A DNA stretch of 64,000 bases from VRUE01 sp033856275 (lineage in GTDB: Bacteria; Actinomycetota; Thermoleophilia; Solirubrobacterales; 70-9). Position numbers and translations under genes: made by a program. The notes beneath the pieces were generated by a model, which did no database searches, was not told the DNA's origin, and saw only the letters and a program-made list of their open reading frames with translations. Positions 9,546 to 18,292 of the stretch are shown one piece after another. The DNA is taken from NCBI GenBank assembly GCA_033856275.1, contig JAWVFJ010000011.1:1-64000 (forward strand). Reading direction: 5' to 3'. Each line of letters starts with the position of its first letter. The stretch's first letter is position 1.

Positions 9546-10352
9546 TCAGGGCAGATGGTGCTCGCGGGTGCCTTCGTCGGCCCCGGTCAGTTCGCGCGTC
9601 TTCGCCTCCGGGTCGGCGGCGCACATCAGCGCGCCGCCGATCAGCACCGCATCGACGCCGACCCGGTCCAACTCTTCGAGCTCCTCGCGGGATGAGATGC
9701 CGCTCTCGGCGACGACTGTCTTGCCAGCAGGCACGTCTGGCATCAGCTCGTACGTCGTCGTCACATCGACGGTGCCGGCGTCGAGGTCGCGGTTGTTGAT
9801 CCCGATCACGTCGGCGTCGAGCTCCAGCGCGCGCTGCAGCTCCTCGGCATCGTGGACCTCCACCAGGCAGTCGAGGTCGAGTCCGCGCGCCTGCTCATAC
9901 ATCTCGCACAGCTTGCTGTCGTCGAGCGCGCGGACAATCAGTAGCACTGCATCGGCGCCATTCACCGCCGCCTCATAGAGCTGGTAGGGATCGACGATGA
10001 AGTCCTTGCGCAGGATCGGCAGGTCGCAGGCAGCGCGGGCGGAGCGCAGGTCCTCAAGCGAGCCGCCGAAGTGGCGCTCGTCGGTGAGCACCGAGAGCGC
10101 CGCCGCGCCGCCGCGCTCATACGCACCGACCTGGTCGGGCACGACGGCCGTACCGGAGATCTCCCCGGCACTTGGCGAGCGCCGCTTGAACTCCGCGATC
10201 AGCGACAGCCCCGGGCGCACCAGCGCCTCGCTGAAGGGCCTGTCCTCTCCGCGCGCGGACAGGTTCGACTCGAGGTCCGCTTGCGGGACCTTGCCACGGC
10301 GTTCCTCCACCCCTTCTCGCGCCACCGAGATCAGCTGCTCGATCATTGTCAC
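9546..10352 (-). CDS. trpC: indole-3-glycerol phosphate synthase
   Basis: 268 aa beta/alpha barrel converting CdRP to indole-3-glycerol phosphate. Conserved motifs are ESNLS, FKRRSPSAG near residue 55, ILRKDFIVDPYQ, GINNRDL and AESGIS. The ATG at 10346 (MIEQL) is an alternative start two codons into the frame. It follows trpD by 14 bases on the same strand. The C-terminal end, GADEGTREHHLP, is a short polar tail. Confidence 0.97.
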   Translation of the reverse strand: MTMIEQLISVAREGVEERRGKVPQADLESNLSARGEDRPFSEALVRPGLSLIAEFKRRSPSAGEISGTAVVPDQVGAYERGGAAALSVLTDERHFGGSLEDLRSARAACDLPILRKDFIVDPYQLYEAAVNGADAVLLIVRALDDSKLCEMYEQARGLDLDCLVEVHDAEELQRALELDADVIGINNRDLDAGTVDVTTTYELMPDVPAGKTVVAESGISSREELEELDRVGVDAVLIGGALMCAADPEAKTRELTGADEGTREHHLP

Positions 10353-10366
10353 TTGACTGTCGAAGC

Positions 10367-11395
10367 CTAGACGGCCGACGCGGTGGTCGCCGCAATCAGC
10401 CGCCCGAGCAGCTTGTCTGCCGCGCCGGAGTCGACAGTCGCGCCCGCCTTCTCGACGCCCTCGGCAAGGCTTCCGGCCACTCCGCCAACGTAGATCGCGG
10501 CGCCGGCGTTGAGCAGAACCAGGTCGCGGCGTGCACCAGGCTCACCGGCAAGCACCGCCCGCGATGCGGCGGCGTTCTCCTCGGGGCTGCCCCCCGCCAC
10601 CTCCTCCAACTCGGCGTTCGCGAAGCCGAAATCGGCAGGTTCGACATAGTGCTCCTCGGTGTGTCCGTCGATCACCTCGATCACCCGCGTACGGGCCGAG
10701 ATCGAGATCTCATCGACACCATCCTCGGCGGCGACGACCATCGCCTTGGTACTGCCCAGCCCGACCAGCGCCTCGGCGATCGTCTCCTGGTAATGGCGGT
10801 CGGAGACGCCGAGCAGCTGCCGCTCTGCCCCCGCGGGATTGGTCAATGGCCCAAGGAAATTGAAGATCGTCCGCACGCCAAGATCCTTGCGCACCGGCAC
10901 CACGTGGGCCATCGCCTTATGGTGGCGCGGCGCGAACATGAAGCCGAAACCGACCTCGTCGATGCAGCGGCCCACCTGCCCGGGCTCGAGCTCGATGTTG
11001 ACGCCGAGCGCCTCGAGCAGGTCGGCTGAGCCGCACCTGCTTGTGTTGGAGCGGTTGCCATGCTTGGCAACGGCGCAGCCGGCCGCCGCCGCGACCAGCG
11101 CCGCGGTGGTCGAGACGTTGAAGGTCGAGGGGCCGCCACCCGTGCCTGCAGTATCGACAAGGTCAGTCCGCGACGTGGCGACCGGCGTGGCAAGCGAGCG
11201 CATCGTGCGGGCGAGGCCGACGAGCTCAGGCACCGTCTCACCCTTTGCCCGCAAGGCGATCAGGAAAGCACCGGTCTGCACCTCGCCGGATCGTCCCGCC
11301 ATGATCTCAGCGAGCACGGTGGCGGCGTGATCAGCGGTGAGGTGATCGCCGGCGCAAACCGCATCGATTGCCCTGGCGACGACGTCGTTGCTCAC
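10367..11395 (-). CDS. trpD: anthranilate phosphoribosyltransferase
   Basis: 342 aa. Transfers the phosphoribosyl group of PRPP to anthranilate. The PRPP/Mg loop DTAGTGGGPSTFNVST lies near residue 83, KHGNRS near 114, and the conserved GVRTIFNFLGPLTNPA at about 173-188. A helical N-terminal domain with two Mg-site acidic residues in DGVDEIS is visible. The start overlaps the trpG stop by one base, consistent with coupled translation of the anthranilate-handling enzymes. Confidence 0.97.
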   Translation of the reverse strand: MSNDVVARAIDAVCAGDHLTADHAATVLAEIMAGRSGEVQTGAFLIALRAKGETVPELVGLARTMRSLATPVATSRTDLVDTAGTGGGPSTFNVSTTAALVAAAAGCAVAKHGNRSNTSRCGSADLLEALGVNIELEPGQVGRCIDEVGFGFMFAPRHHKAMAHVVPVRKDLGVRTIFNFLGPLTNPAGAERQLLGVSDRHYQETIAEALVGLGSTKAMVVAAEDGVDEISISARTRVIEVIDGHTEEHYVEPADFGFANAELEEVAGGSPEENAAASRAVLAGEPGARRDLVLLNAGAAIYVGGVAGSLAEGVEKAGATVDSGAADKLLGRLIAATTASAV

Positions 11396-11961
11396 TAGAC
11401 GACGTTCCCGAGAAAGTTTGCGAGCAGGTGCTTTCCCTGAGGGGTCAGCACCGACTCGGGATGGAACTGCACGCCCTCGGCGGGCAGTTCGCGGTGGCGC
11501 ACGCCCATCACGACATCGCCGAGACGGGCACTCAATTCAAGCTCCTCCGGCAATTCCGGATCGGCGATGAGCGAGTGGTAGCGGCCGGCGACGAGCGGGT
11601 TGGGCAGCTCCGAGTAGACGGTTCGGCCGTCGTGCGTGATCTCCGCCTCCTTGCCGTGGATCGGTTCTCCCTGCACCGTGCGACCGCCAAAGGCCTCAAC
11701 CAGCGACTGATGACCAAGGCAGACGCCGAGCACCGGGGTGCCAACCTCGGCGAAGCGACGGATCGCTTCTTTCGAGATCCCCGCCTCGGCGGGAGTGCAG
11801 GGCCCTGGCGAGACGACAAGACGCTCGACGTCACGCTCAAGCAGCTCATCGACCGTCGCCTTGTCGTTGCGCACCACCTCGATCTCAGCCCCCAGCTCGC
11901 CCAGGTACTGGACCAGGTTGTAGGTGAAGGAGTCGTAGTTGTCGATGACGAGGACGCGCAT
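11395..11961 (-). CDS. trpG: anthranilate synthase glutamine amidotransferase subunit
   Basis: 188 aa from ATG at 11961 (MRVLVIDNYDSFTYN, the family N-terminus). The catalytic Cys is in GVCLGHQ, and the His-Glu pair is in VQFHPESVLT. It supplies ammonia from glutamine to TrpE; in some bacteria the same subunit also serves 4-amino-4-deoxychorismate synthase, and no separate pabA is visible here. It starts two bases after the trpE stop. Confidence 0.96.
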   Translation of the reverse strand: MRVLVIDNYDSFTYNLVQYLGELGAEIEVVRNDKATVDELLERDVERLVVSPGPCTPAEAGISKEAIRRFAEVGTPVLGVCLGHQSLVEAFGGRTVQGEPIHGKEAEITHDGRTVYSELPNPLVAGRYHSLIADPELPEELELSARLGDVVMGVRHRELPAEGVQFHPESVLTPQGKHLLANFLGNVV

Positions 11962-11963
11962 CG

Positions 11964-13472
11964 CTAGGCCCAATCCGGCTGTTCGCAGGCCAGCTCTACG
12001 GCGCGGAAGACCGCTCTGGCCTTGTTGACGGACTCGTTGTACTCGTAGGCGGGCTTGGCGTCGGCGACCGTGCCGCCGCCAGCCTGCACATGCACCTGGC
12101 CGTCCTTGGCGACGACGGTGCGAATGTGGATCGCGGTGTCGAGATCGCCGTTCCAGGAGAGGTAGCCGATCGCGCCACCGTAAGAGCAGCGCTTCACCGA
12201 CTCGAGCTCGTCGATGATCTGCATCGCCCGCACCTTGGGGGCGCCCGAGAGGGTGCCGGCCGGCAGGGCCGAGCGCAGCACGTCCATCGCGCCGACGCCC
12301 TCGCGCAGGGTGCCGGAGACCTGGCTGACGATGTGCAGGACGTGCGAGTAGGTCTCGACCACCATCAGCTCGTCGACCGCGACCGAGCCGTACTCGCAGA
12401 CGCGGCCGAGGTCGTTGCGGCCGAGGTCGACCAGCATCACGTGCTCGGCACGCTCCTTCGGATCGTTGATCAGGCGCTCGGCGAGGCGCCGGTCCTCCTC
12501 CTCGTCGGAGCCGCGCGGATAGGTGCCCGCGATCGGCCGCGTCTCGACCCGCCGGCCACTGACTTTGACCAGCGGCTCGGGCGAGGCGCCGGCGATCTGG
12601 AAGTCGCCGAATTCAAGGAAGTACATGTAGGGAGAGGGATTGACCGCGCGCAGGCCGCGGTAGACCGAGAAAGCCTCGACCGGCGCCGGCGCCGAAAAGC
12701 GCTGCGAGGGGACGACCTGGAAAGCGTCGCCGGCGCGGACGTACTCGACGATCCGCGCCACCGCGGTTTCGAACTCCTCGCGCTCCATGTTCGATGTGAA
12801 GCTCGGCGGTTCGGTGAGCATCGCGCGCTCGGGCGTCGGCACGGCTCCACGCAGGCGCTGGCGTGCGTCGGCGATTGCCGCGGCGGCGCGCTCGTAGGCA
12901 GCGTCGATGCCGCCTACGTCGTCGGCAAAGGCACAGGCCAAGATCGTCAGCTCATGCCGCAGGTGGTCGAAGACAAGCAGCAGATCGGTGATCATCAAGG
13001 CCATGTCAGGCAGGCCGAGCGGATCCGGGTTGGGCTCGGCGAGCGGCTCCACCGTGCGAACCAGGTCGTAGCCGAAGAAGCCGACCGCGCCGCCACTGAA
13101 GGGCGGTAGGCCCTCGACCGGGGCGGGCTGGTACCGGTCGAGGTACTCGGCAACGGCCGCGTAGGGATCCGGCGCGTCGCGCTCCTCTCCGCCGGTGTCC
13201 GAGAGCGCCCCGTCGCTCCAGCGCAGCACCGCCCGGGGCCGGAAGCCAACGAAGGAGTAGCGGCCGACCTGACCCTGCTCGGCTGACTCAAGCAGGAAGC
13301 AAGGTGCTCCCACGGGCTCACCAGCGCGCAGCTTGAGGAAGGCAGATACCGGTGTCTCGCAGTCGTCGAGGAAGCGGGCGCAGATCGGCACGACGTTGCC
13401 CTGCTCGGCCAGCGCGCGCGCTTCTTCCAAGCTCGGCTCGAGCCGCAGCTCCGAATCAGCGGCGACGGCCAT
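11964..13472 (-). CDS. trpE: anthranilate synthase component I
   Basis: 502 aa from ATG at 13472, chosen because MAVAADSELRLEPSLEEA matches the family start while the longer frame reads antisense of hisIE. Catalyses chorismate plus ammonia to anthranilate. The feedback-inhibition motif LLES is present near residue 65 (CFLLESAEQGQVGRYSF), and the catalytic segments PEPLVKV, TRPIAGTYPRG and PAGTLSGAPKVRAM are intact, so tryptophan inhibition is expected. The start overlaps the hisIE 3' end by 17 bases. No leader peptide or attenuator is apparent before it. Confidence 0.97.
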   Translation of the reverse strand: MAVAADSELRLEPSLEEARALAEQGNVVPICARFLDDCETPVSAFLKLRAGEPVGAPCFLLESAEQGQVGRYSFVGFRPRAVLRWSDGALSDTGGEERDAPDPYAAVAEYLDRYQPAPVEGLPPFSGGAVGFFGYDLVRTVEPLAEPNPDPLGLPDMALMITDLLLVFDHLRHELTILACAFADDVGGIDAAYERAAAAIADARQRLRGAVPTPERAMLTEPPSFTSNMEREEFETAVARIVEYVRAGDAFQVVPSQRFSAPAPVEAFSVYRGLRAVNPSPYMYFLEFGDFQIAGASPEPLVKVSGRRVETRPIAGTYPRGSDEEEDRRLAERLINDPKERAEHVMLVDLGRNDLGRVCEYGSVAVDELMVVETYSHVLHIVSQVSGTLREGVGAMDVLRSALPAGTLSGAPKVRAMQIIDELESVKRCSYGGAIGYLSWNGDLDTAIHIRTVVAKDGQVHVQAGGGTVADAKPAYEYNESVNKARAVFRAVELACEQPDWA

Positions 13473-14112
13473 TGAGCACTTCCATCGCGGCGGACTGCGG
13501 AACCTCGCGCGAGGCAAGCAAGACGGCGAGGTGGTAAAGCAGGTCAGCCGCCTCTTCGGCGACGCGATCATCGGACTCCTCACGGGCCGCGCGCACAACC
13601 TCCTCGGCCTCCTCCTCGACCTTCTCGCCGATCAGCTTCGGGTTGTCGAGCAGCTCCACCGTGTAGCTGCCCTCGGGCCGCTCGGCGACCCGACTGCGCA
13701 ACGTCCGCTCCAGCGTCGCCAGCGCCTCGTGCACTACCGGAGCGGGCTCGCCGGGGGCGGCGGGCGCATCGATCCCAGTTGAGGCCGAGCCGCCGACGGT
13801 GCGATAGAAGCAGCTGCGCTCGCCTGTGTGACAGGCGGGTCCGCTCGGCTCGACCAGGGCGACGATCGCGTCGCCGTCGCAGTCATAGCGGAGCTGTCGC
13901 AGCTTCAGCACGTTGCCCGAGGTTTCTCCCTTGCGCCAGATCTCCTCCCGCGAGCGGCTGTAGAAGTGCAGCTCCCCGGTCTCCACGGTTAGCCGCAGAG
14001 ACTCCTCATTCGCATAGGCGAGCGTCAGCACCTCGCCGCTGGCGTGATCTTGCGCTACGCACGGAACTAGACCGCGCTCGTCGAATTTCAGTTCACTGAA
14101 CATCGGGCTCAA
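13456..14112 (-). CDS. hisIE: bifunctional phosphoribosyl-AMP cyclohydrolase / phosphoribosyl-ATP pyrophosphatase
   Basis: 218 aa, steps 2 and 3 of histidine synthesis fused in one chain. The HisI half (1-110) has the metal-binding DCDGDA and the Cys residues in ACHTGERSCF. The HisE half (about 125-205) has the MazG-like EEEAEEVV and EEAADLLYHL metal sites. It is placed at the head of the trp genes with no other his genes near, overlapping trpE, so histidine and tryptophan genes (both PRPP consumers) share an operon here. Confidence 0.96.
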   Translation of the reverse strand: MSPMFSELKFDERGLVPCVAQDHASGEVLTLAYANEESLRLTVETGELHFYSRSREEIWRKGETSGNVLKLRQLRYDCDGDAIVALVEPSGPACHTGERSCFYRTVGGSASTGIDAPAAPGEPAPVVHEALATLERTLRSRVAERPEGSYTVELLDNPKLIGEKVEEEAEEVVRAAREESDDRVAEEAADLLYHLAVLLASREVPQSAAMEVLNGRRR

Positions 14113-14120
14113 TCGTATGC

Positions 14121-14213
14121 GAGGTGATGGGGATGCCCCCGAACGGGCGGATACTCAAAGTGCCGAGCTAATTAGCTCGGCACTTGGACGGGCGGGGGTG
14201 TCCCCATTGCCTC
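14121..14213. repeat. palindromic element 4 (era-hisIE gap) with 28-bp perfect inner palindrome
   Basis: Outer arms 14121-14140 and 14194-14213 match at 16 of 20 positions; the four changes allow G.U pairs in RNA. Nested inside is a perfect 28-bp palindrome, 14158-14185, with no loop bases in DNA. The right arm runs into the era stop codon. The element fills the gap between era and hisIE, where it could end or attenuate transcription; no T tract follows. Confidence 0.9.
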
Positions 14214-15105
14214 ATTCGATTCCAAGCCGATCCAGAAGATCCTCGTCACGGCGCCAGTGGCTGCGGACTCGGATCTTGAGGTCTAGGTGGACCTTGGCTC
14301 CCAACTCAGCTTCGAGCGAACGGCGGGCGCCACTACCGATCTCGCCCACCTTGGCACCGCTTTTGCCGATCAGGATGCGCTTCTGCGACTCGGTCTCGGC
14401 CCAGACCTCAGCGACAACGGTGACGAGACCGTCCTCGCGCTCGTCCACCTCCTTCACCGCGACCTCGACCGAGTGGGGGATCTCCTCGCGGGTGCGGTTG
14501 AGCACCTGCTCGCGGATCAGCTCGGCGAGCAGCACCTCGCTCGACTGGTCGCTGTGGTCCTGCGGCGGGTACATGTAGGGCCCCTCGGGCATCAGCTCAC
14601 CCAACCTCTCGACCAGGGCTTCGAGCCCCTCGCCACTGCGGGCGCTGATCGGGAAGACCTCGTCGACGCCGTCGAGCTCGGCGGCCTCGGCGAGAACCGG
14701 AACCAGCTCGTTCGGGCCCAAACGGTCGACCTTGTTGACGGCGCAGATCGTCGGCAGCTTGGCGCCGGTGCCGAGCAGGGCGCGGGCGATGAAACGGTCT
14801 CCCGGCCCCACCCCCTCCTCGCCGTTGATCACGATCAAGGCCAGGTCGGAGTCCGCCAACTCGCGCTCGACCCGCTTCTGCATGCGCTCGGTGAGAACGT
14901 CGCGGGGACGTTGTACGCCGGGCAGGTCGACGAGAACGAGTTGGCGCTCGGCCTCGACGTCGGTGTGGATGCCGCGGATCGCCCGCCGCGTCGTCTGCGG
15001 TCGCATCGAGACGATCGCCACCCGGCTGCCGACGATCGCGTTGACCAGCGTCGACTTGCCGACGTTGGGACGTCCAGCGAGACCAATGAAGCCAGAACGG
15101 CTCAA
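14212..15105 (-). CDS. era: GTPase Era
   Basis: 297 aa ribosome-assembly GTPase. The G1 loop GRPNVGKST is near residue 11, the effector RPQTTR near 36, G3 is DLPG, and G4 NKVD is near 123. The C-terminal KH domain (about 200-290) has the RNA-binding GKSGAKVGEIG. It binds 16S rRNA and assists small-subunit maturation. Its start overlaps the ybeY stop by four bases (ATGA), a common actinobacterial pair with another 16S maturation factor. Confidence 0.98.
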   Translation of the reverse strand: MSRSGFIGLAGRPNVGKSTLVNAIVGSRVAIVSMRPQTTRRAIRGIHTDVEAERQLVLVDLPGVQRPRDVLTERMQKRVERELADSDLALIVINGEEGVGPGDRFIARALLGTGAKLPTICAVNKVDRLGPNELVPVLAEAAELDGVDEVFPISARSGEGLEALVERLGELMPEGPYMYPPQDHSDQSSEVLLAELIREQVLNRTREEIPHSVEVAVKEVDEREDGLVTVVAEVWAETESQKRILIGKSGAKVGEIGSGARRSLEAELGAKVHLDLKIRVRSHWRRDEDLLDRLGIE

Positions 15106-15467
15106 GCCAGTTCCTCGAGCACCCTTGCCTGCAAGGCGAGCATCTCGCCACCATCGGTTTCATGGTCATAGCCACAAAGGTGGAGAACACCGTGAACAGC
15201 TGCCTCGGTGACGTCGGAGCAGTGCGGCGGGCAGATCGCCACGTCGCCCAGCTCACGCGGGCCGGCGATGGACTCCACTCCGTCAATTGGGAAGGCGAGC
15301 ACGTCGGTAGGAGAGTCCTCGCCGCGATGCTCGCGGTTCAGCTCGCGGATGCGCGTCCCATCGACCAGCTCGACGGCCAGGTGGCCGTCATCAACTCCTG
15401 CCGCTGAAAGCGCGGCGGCCACCGGCTTACGCATCTCGGGGGGGACGTCGGAAAGGTCGAGGCTCAA
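15102..15467 (-). CDS. ybeY: endoribonuclease YbeY
   Basis: 121 aa, slightly short for the family. The metal site HGVLHLCGYDHET near residue 92 supplies the three zinc His residues. The conserved LNREHRGEDSPTDVLAFP lies in the first half. YbeY takes part in 16S rRNA 3' end maturation and ribosome quality control. It overlaps phoH upstream and era downstream, each by four bases, so the three form a tightly coupled unit. Confidence 0.96.
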   Translation of the reverse strand: MSLDLSDVPPEMRKPVAAALSAAGVDDGHLAVELVDGTRIRELNREHRGEDSPTDVLAFPIDGVESIAGPRELGDVAICPPHCSDVTEAAVHGVLHLCGYDHETDGGEMLALQARVLEELA

Positions 15468-16456
15468 GAGCCCGGCGTCGGCCCGTGTTCGGCCCTGGCC
15501 GCTCGCTCGCGATTTCCGTGCTCGTCGTAAGCGGCGACGATGCGCTGGACCAGCTTGTGGCGGACGACGTCCTCGCCGCCGAAGCGGACGAAGGAGATGT
15601 CCTGGACCGATTCGAGGATGTCGCGCACGACGACGAGGCCGGAGCGCTGGTCTGACGGCAGGTCGATCTGGGTGACGTCGCCGGTGACGACCATGCGCGA
15701 GTTGAAGCCGAGCCGGGTGAGGAACATCTTCATCTGCTCGGGGCTGGTGTTCTGCGCCTCGTCGAGGATGACAAAGGAGTCGTTGAGCGTTCGGCCGCGC
15801 ATGAAGGCAAGCGGAGCCACCTCGATCACGCCGCGCTCGAAGTAGCCGTTGACACGATCGGGGTCGAGCATGTCGAAGAGGGCGTCGAAAAGCGGCCGCA
15901 GGTAAGGATCGACCTTGGCTTGAATGTCGCCGGGCAGGAAGCCGAGTCGCTCACCCGCCTCGACCGCCGGGCGGGTGAGGATGATTCGCTGCACCTGCCG
16001 TTCGGCCAGCGCCGCGGCAGCCATCGCCACGGCGAGGAAGGTCTTGCCAGTACCGGCCGGGCCGATGCCGAAGGTGATCGTGTGATCGCGGATCGAATCG
16101 ACATAGCGCTTCTGGTTGAGCGTCTTCGGCGCCACTTTGGTGTTGCGGTGGCGCCAGACGACGTCCTCGAGGATCTCCGCCGGGCTCTCGTCAGCATCGA
16201 GTGCACCCGTGACCGCTTCGATCGTTCCCGGCGCCACTTCGTGTCCCTGCTCGATTAGCTCGACGAGCTCATCGACCACGGTCGCCGCGCTCTGCACGTC
16301 GGCCGGTTCGCCGTCGAGCGTGAGCACGTTGCCGCGCAGGTGGAAATCACAGTCGAGATGGCCCCGCAATGCCCGCAGCACAGCGTCCTCGCTGCCCGCC
16401 AGCTCGGCGGCGACCGTATTGTCGAGAGTCAGCTGCCTACGCGCCAAGCCGCTCAC
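15464..16456 (-). CDS. phoH: PhoH-family ATPase
   Basis: 330 aa. An N-terminal KH-like region (to about 110) is followed by the PhoH ATPase domain with Walker A GPAGTGKTFLAVA near residue 127 and Walker B FVILDEAQNTSPEQMK near 225; TRPAVEAGE and VTGDVTQIDLP are typical. PhoH proteins of this type occur with ybeY and era and are thought to act in RNA handling, but the substrate is not established. It overlaps the yqeY 3' end by 20 bases. Confidence 0.95.
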   Translation of the reverse strand: MSGLARRQLTLDNTVAAELAGSEDAVLRALRGHLDCDFHLRGNVLTLDGEPADVQSAATVVDELVELIEQGHEVAPGTIEAVTGALDADESPAEILEDVVWRHRNTKVAPKTLNQKRYVDSIRDHTITFGIGPAGTGKTFLAVAMAAAALAERQVQRIILTRPAVEAGERLGFLPGDIQAKVDPYLRPLFDALFDMLDPDRVNGYFERGVIEVAPLAFMRGRTLNDSFVILDEAQNTSPEQMKMFLTRLGFNSRMVVTGDVTQIDLPSDQRSGLVVVRDILESVQDISFVRFGGEDVVRHKLVQRIVAAYDEHGNRERAARAEHGPTPGS

Positions 16457-16868
16457 GCACCGCCGCGCTGACCCGCTTGCCGTCGGCGCGTCCGCCGAGC
16501 TTCGGCATCAACACCGACATCACCTGGCCCATCTGCTTCTGCTCGCTGGCGCCGGTCTCGCTGACCGCGGCGTCGACCAGTTCGGCCAGTTCCTCCTCGG
16601 AGAGTTGCTGGGGCAGGTAGTCCTCGATCAGCTCCGCCTCGAAGTGCTCGTCCTTGGCCTGCTCGGTGCGGCCCGCCTCGTGGTAGGCCTCAGCCGCTTC
16701 CAGCCGCTTCTTGCGCTCCCGCTGAAGGACCGCCACCTCATCGCCATCGCCCAGCTTGGCGTCCTTCTGCAGAGCGTCGACGACCATTCGCAGCGCGCCC
16801 GCGCGCTCGCGGTCGCCCGCCTTCATCGCGGTCCGCACGTCCGCCTGCACCTGCTCGAGAACGCTCAT
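16437..16868 (-). CDS. yqeY: GatB/YqeY domain protein
   Basis: 143 aa. N-terminal helical MSVLEQVQADVRTAMKAGDRE and the C-terminal MGQVMSVLMPKLGGRADGKRVS are the hallmarks of the YqeY family, which resembles the tRNA-binding tail of GatB. A role in tRNA-dependent amidation or RNA binding is assumed in the literature but not shown. It sits between murI and phoH on one strand with a five-base gap upstream. Confidence 0.93.
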   Translation of the reverse strand: MSVLEQVQADVRTAMKAGDRERAGALRMVVDALQKDAKLGDGDEVAVLQRERKKRLEAAEAYHEAGRTEQAKDEHFEAELIEDYLPQQLSEEELAELVDAAVSETGASEQKQMGQVMSVLMPKLGGRADGKRVSAAVRERLGA

Positions 16869-16873
16869 CCGCT

Positions 16874-17677
16874 CTAAGGGTAGTCGGCGGCGTCCACGGT
16901 GACCTGCTGGATCTCGCCCAAGGGCATCTGCAGAAAGCGGGTTCCCAGTTCGCGGAAGGAGGCGATGTCGCCAGTGCAGAGGAAGCGGTAGTCGCCTTCT
17001 CCGTCGGGCTCCCGCGCCAGGTCCTGTCCGACCAGGGTGCGCTGGACTGCCGCAGCCACTGCGTGGCCGCCGCTGACCAAGCGCACGTCGCGGCCGAGGA
17101 TGCGCTGCAGCATCGGTGCCACCAGCGGGTAGTGGGTGCAGCCGAGGATCAGCGTGTCGACCTCGGCGCGGTTGAGCGGCGCACAGTAGGCGCGGGCCAT
17201 CTCGAGCACGTTCTCGTCGAAGGGCGAGCCGTCCTGAATGAACGGCGCCAGGTCCGGCGCCTCGACTTCGGTCACCTCAAGCGCACGCCCCTGCCCTTCG
17301 AGCGCACGGCGGTAGGACCCGCTCTCAACCGTGTTCGGCGTGGCCAGCACGCCGACCTTGCCGCTGTCGGTGATCGCAGCGGCAATCTCCGCCTGTGGCT
17401 CGACCACGGGCACGACCTCCACCCCGTACTCGCCCGCTACCGCTGTCGCCACATCCTCGCCGATCGCCGTCGCCGTATTGCAGGCGATCACCAGCAGCTT
17501 GGCGCGGCCGCCAAGCAGCATCTCCGCCACTGACCGAATCCGGGTCCGCAACTCGCCGGTGTCCTTCGTCCCGTAGGGAAACCAGGCCGTGTCGCCGAGG
17601 TAGACGAAGTCCTCCTCGGGCAACGAGACAAGGCACTCGTGCAGAACGGTGAGCCCGCCGACGCCCGAGTCGAACAT
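16874..17677 (-). CDS. murI: glutamate racemase
   Basis: 267 aa. Supplies D-glutamate for peptidoglycan. FDSGVGGLTVL opens the protein; the two catalytic cysteines are in VIACNTATA (about 66) and LGCTHYPL (about 177). With ATG at 17677 the protein starts almost on the first strand, so a few residues may be missing: the frame stays open upstream (LPIA just before the Met) but offers no ATG, GTG or TTG close by. It leads the yqeY-phoH-ybeY-era run. Confidence 0.96.
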   Translation of the reverse strand: MFDSGVGGLTVLHECLVSLPEEDFVYLGDTAWFPYGTKDTGELRTRIRSVAEMLLGGRAKLLVIACNTATAIGEDVATAVAGEYGVEVVPVVEPQAEIAAAITDSGKVGVLATPNTVESGSYRRALEGQGRALEVTEVEAPDLAPFIQDGSPFDENVLEMARAYCAPLNRAEVDTLILGCTHYPLVAPMLQRILGRDVRLVSGGHAVAAAVQRTLVGQDLAREPDGEGDYRFLCTGDIASFRELGTRFLQMPLGEIQQVTVDAADYP

Positions 17678-17735
17678 CGCGATCGGGAGCGAGGCGTCGA
17701 GCAGGCCGCGGGTTGCAGGCTGGTTCGTCAGCGCT

Positions 17736-18221
17736 CTAGAGGAAGGGCTTATAGGCCATGAAGAAGATCGTCACGACGACGATCAGCCCGGCGAGCGTGC
17801 CGACTTTGCCGATCCGATCGCCGAGCGCAGTGAACTCGTCGCTGAGCGTGTCGCCTGCTTTCAGGTCCCGTTCAGCAAGCGCACGCGCCTGCTTCACCTT
17901 CGGCTGGAAGAACCCGTGCTGGAGGCCAAAGAGAACGATGATCGCGAGGAAGCCAACGCTGATGAAAGCGTCGCTCGTCTCCCAGGGGCCGTCAGTCAGT
18001 AGGTAGATACCGGCCAGCAGCAACACGACCATGCCCGGATTGACCAGGTAGCGATCCGTCTTCTGAATCCCAGCCAGGATCGCCGGCGTCGCCCGTGGAA
18101 ACTGCGGCACCACCGAGAAGAAGAGCGCGTAACCAAAGGTCGGCCCGAACGCAAGCACGACCGCGAGGATGTGCAGGAAGAGCGCGAACTTGTAGCCGGG
18201 GTCGACGATCGTCGCCAGCAT
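17736..18221 (-). CDS. DUF2269-like integral membrane protein
   Basis: 161 aa from ATG at 18221 (MLATIVDPGYKFALFLHILAVV), with four hydrophobic segments: about 10-35, 60-78, 92-110 and 140-158. The N-terminal His in the first helix and GPTFGYALFF are typical of the DUF2269 family, whose role is unknown. A longer start at 18260 adds only a polar stretch. It lies 58 bases before murI on the same strand and may be the first gene of that operon. Confidence 0.75.
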   Translation of the reverse strand: MLATIVDPGYKFALFLHILAVVLAFGPTFGYALFFSVVPQFPRATPAILAGIQKTDRYLVNPGMVVLLLAGIYLLTDGPWETSDAFISVGFLAIIVLFGLQHGFFQPKVKQARALAERDLKAGDTLSDEFTALGDRIGKVGTLAGLIVVVTIFFMAYKPFL

Positions 18222-18292
18222 CGCCGCGAAACATATCGGTGCATTCGGCGGGCGTGGCAACTTACCCGTCTATATGACGGGTAAGTCGCCAA

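Noticed and set aside
14113..14211. trp or his attenuator leader
   Set aside because: No short frame with runs of Trp or His codons is found; the structures belong to palindrome 4.
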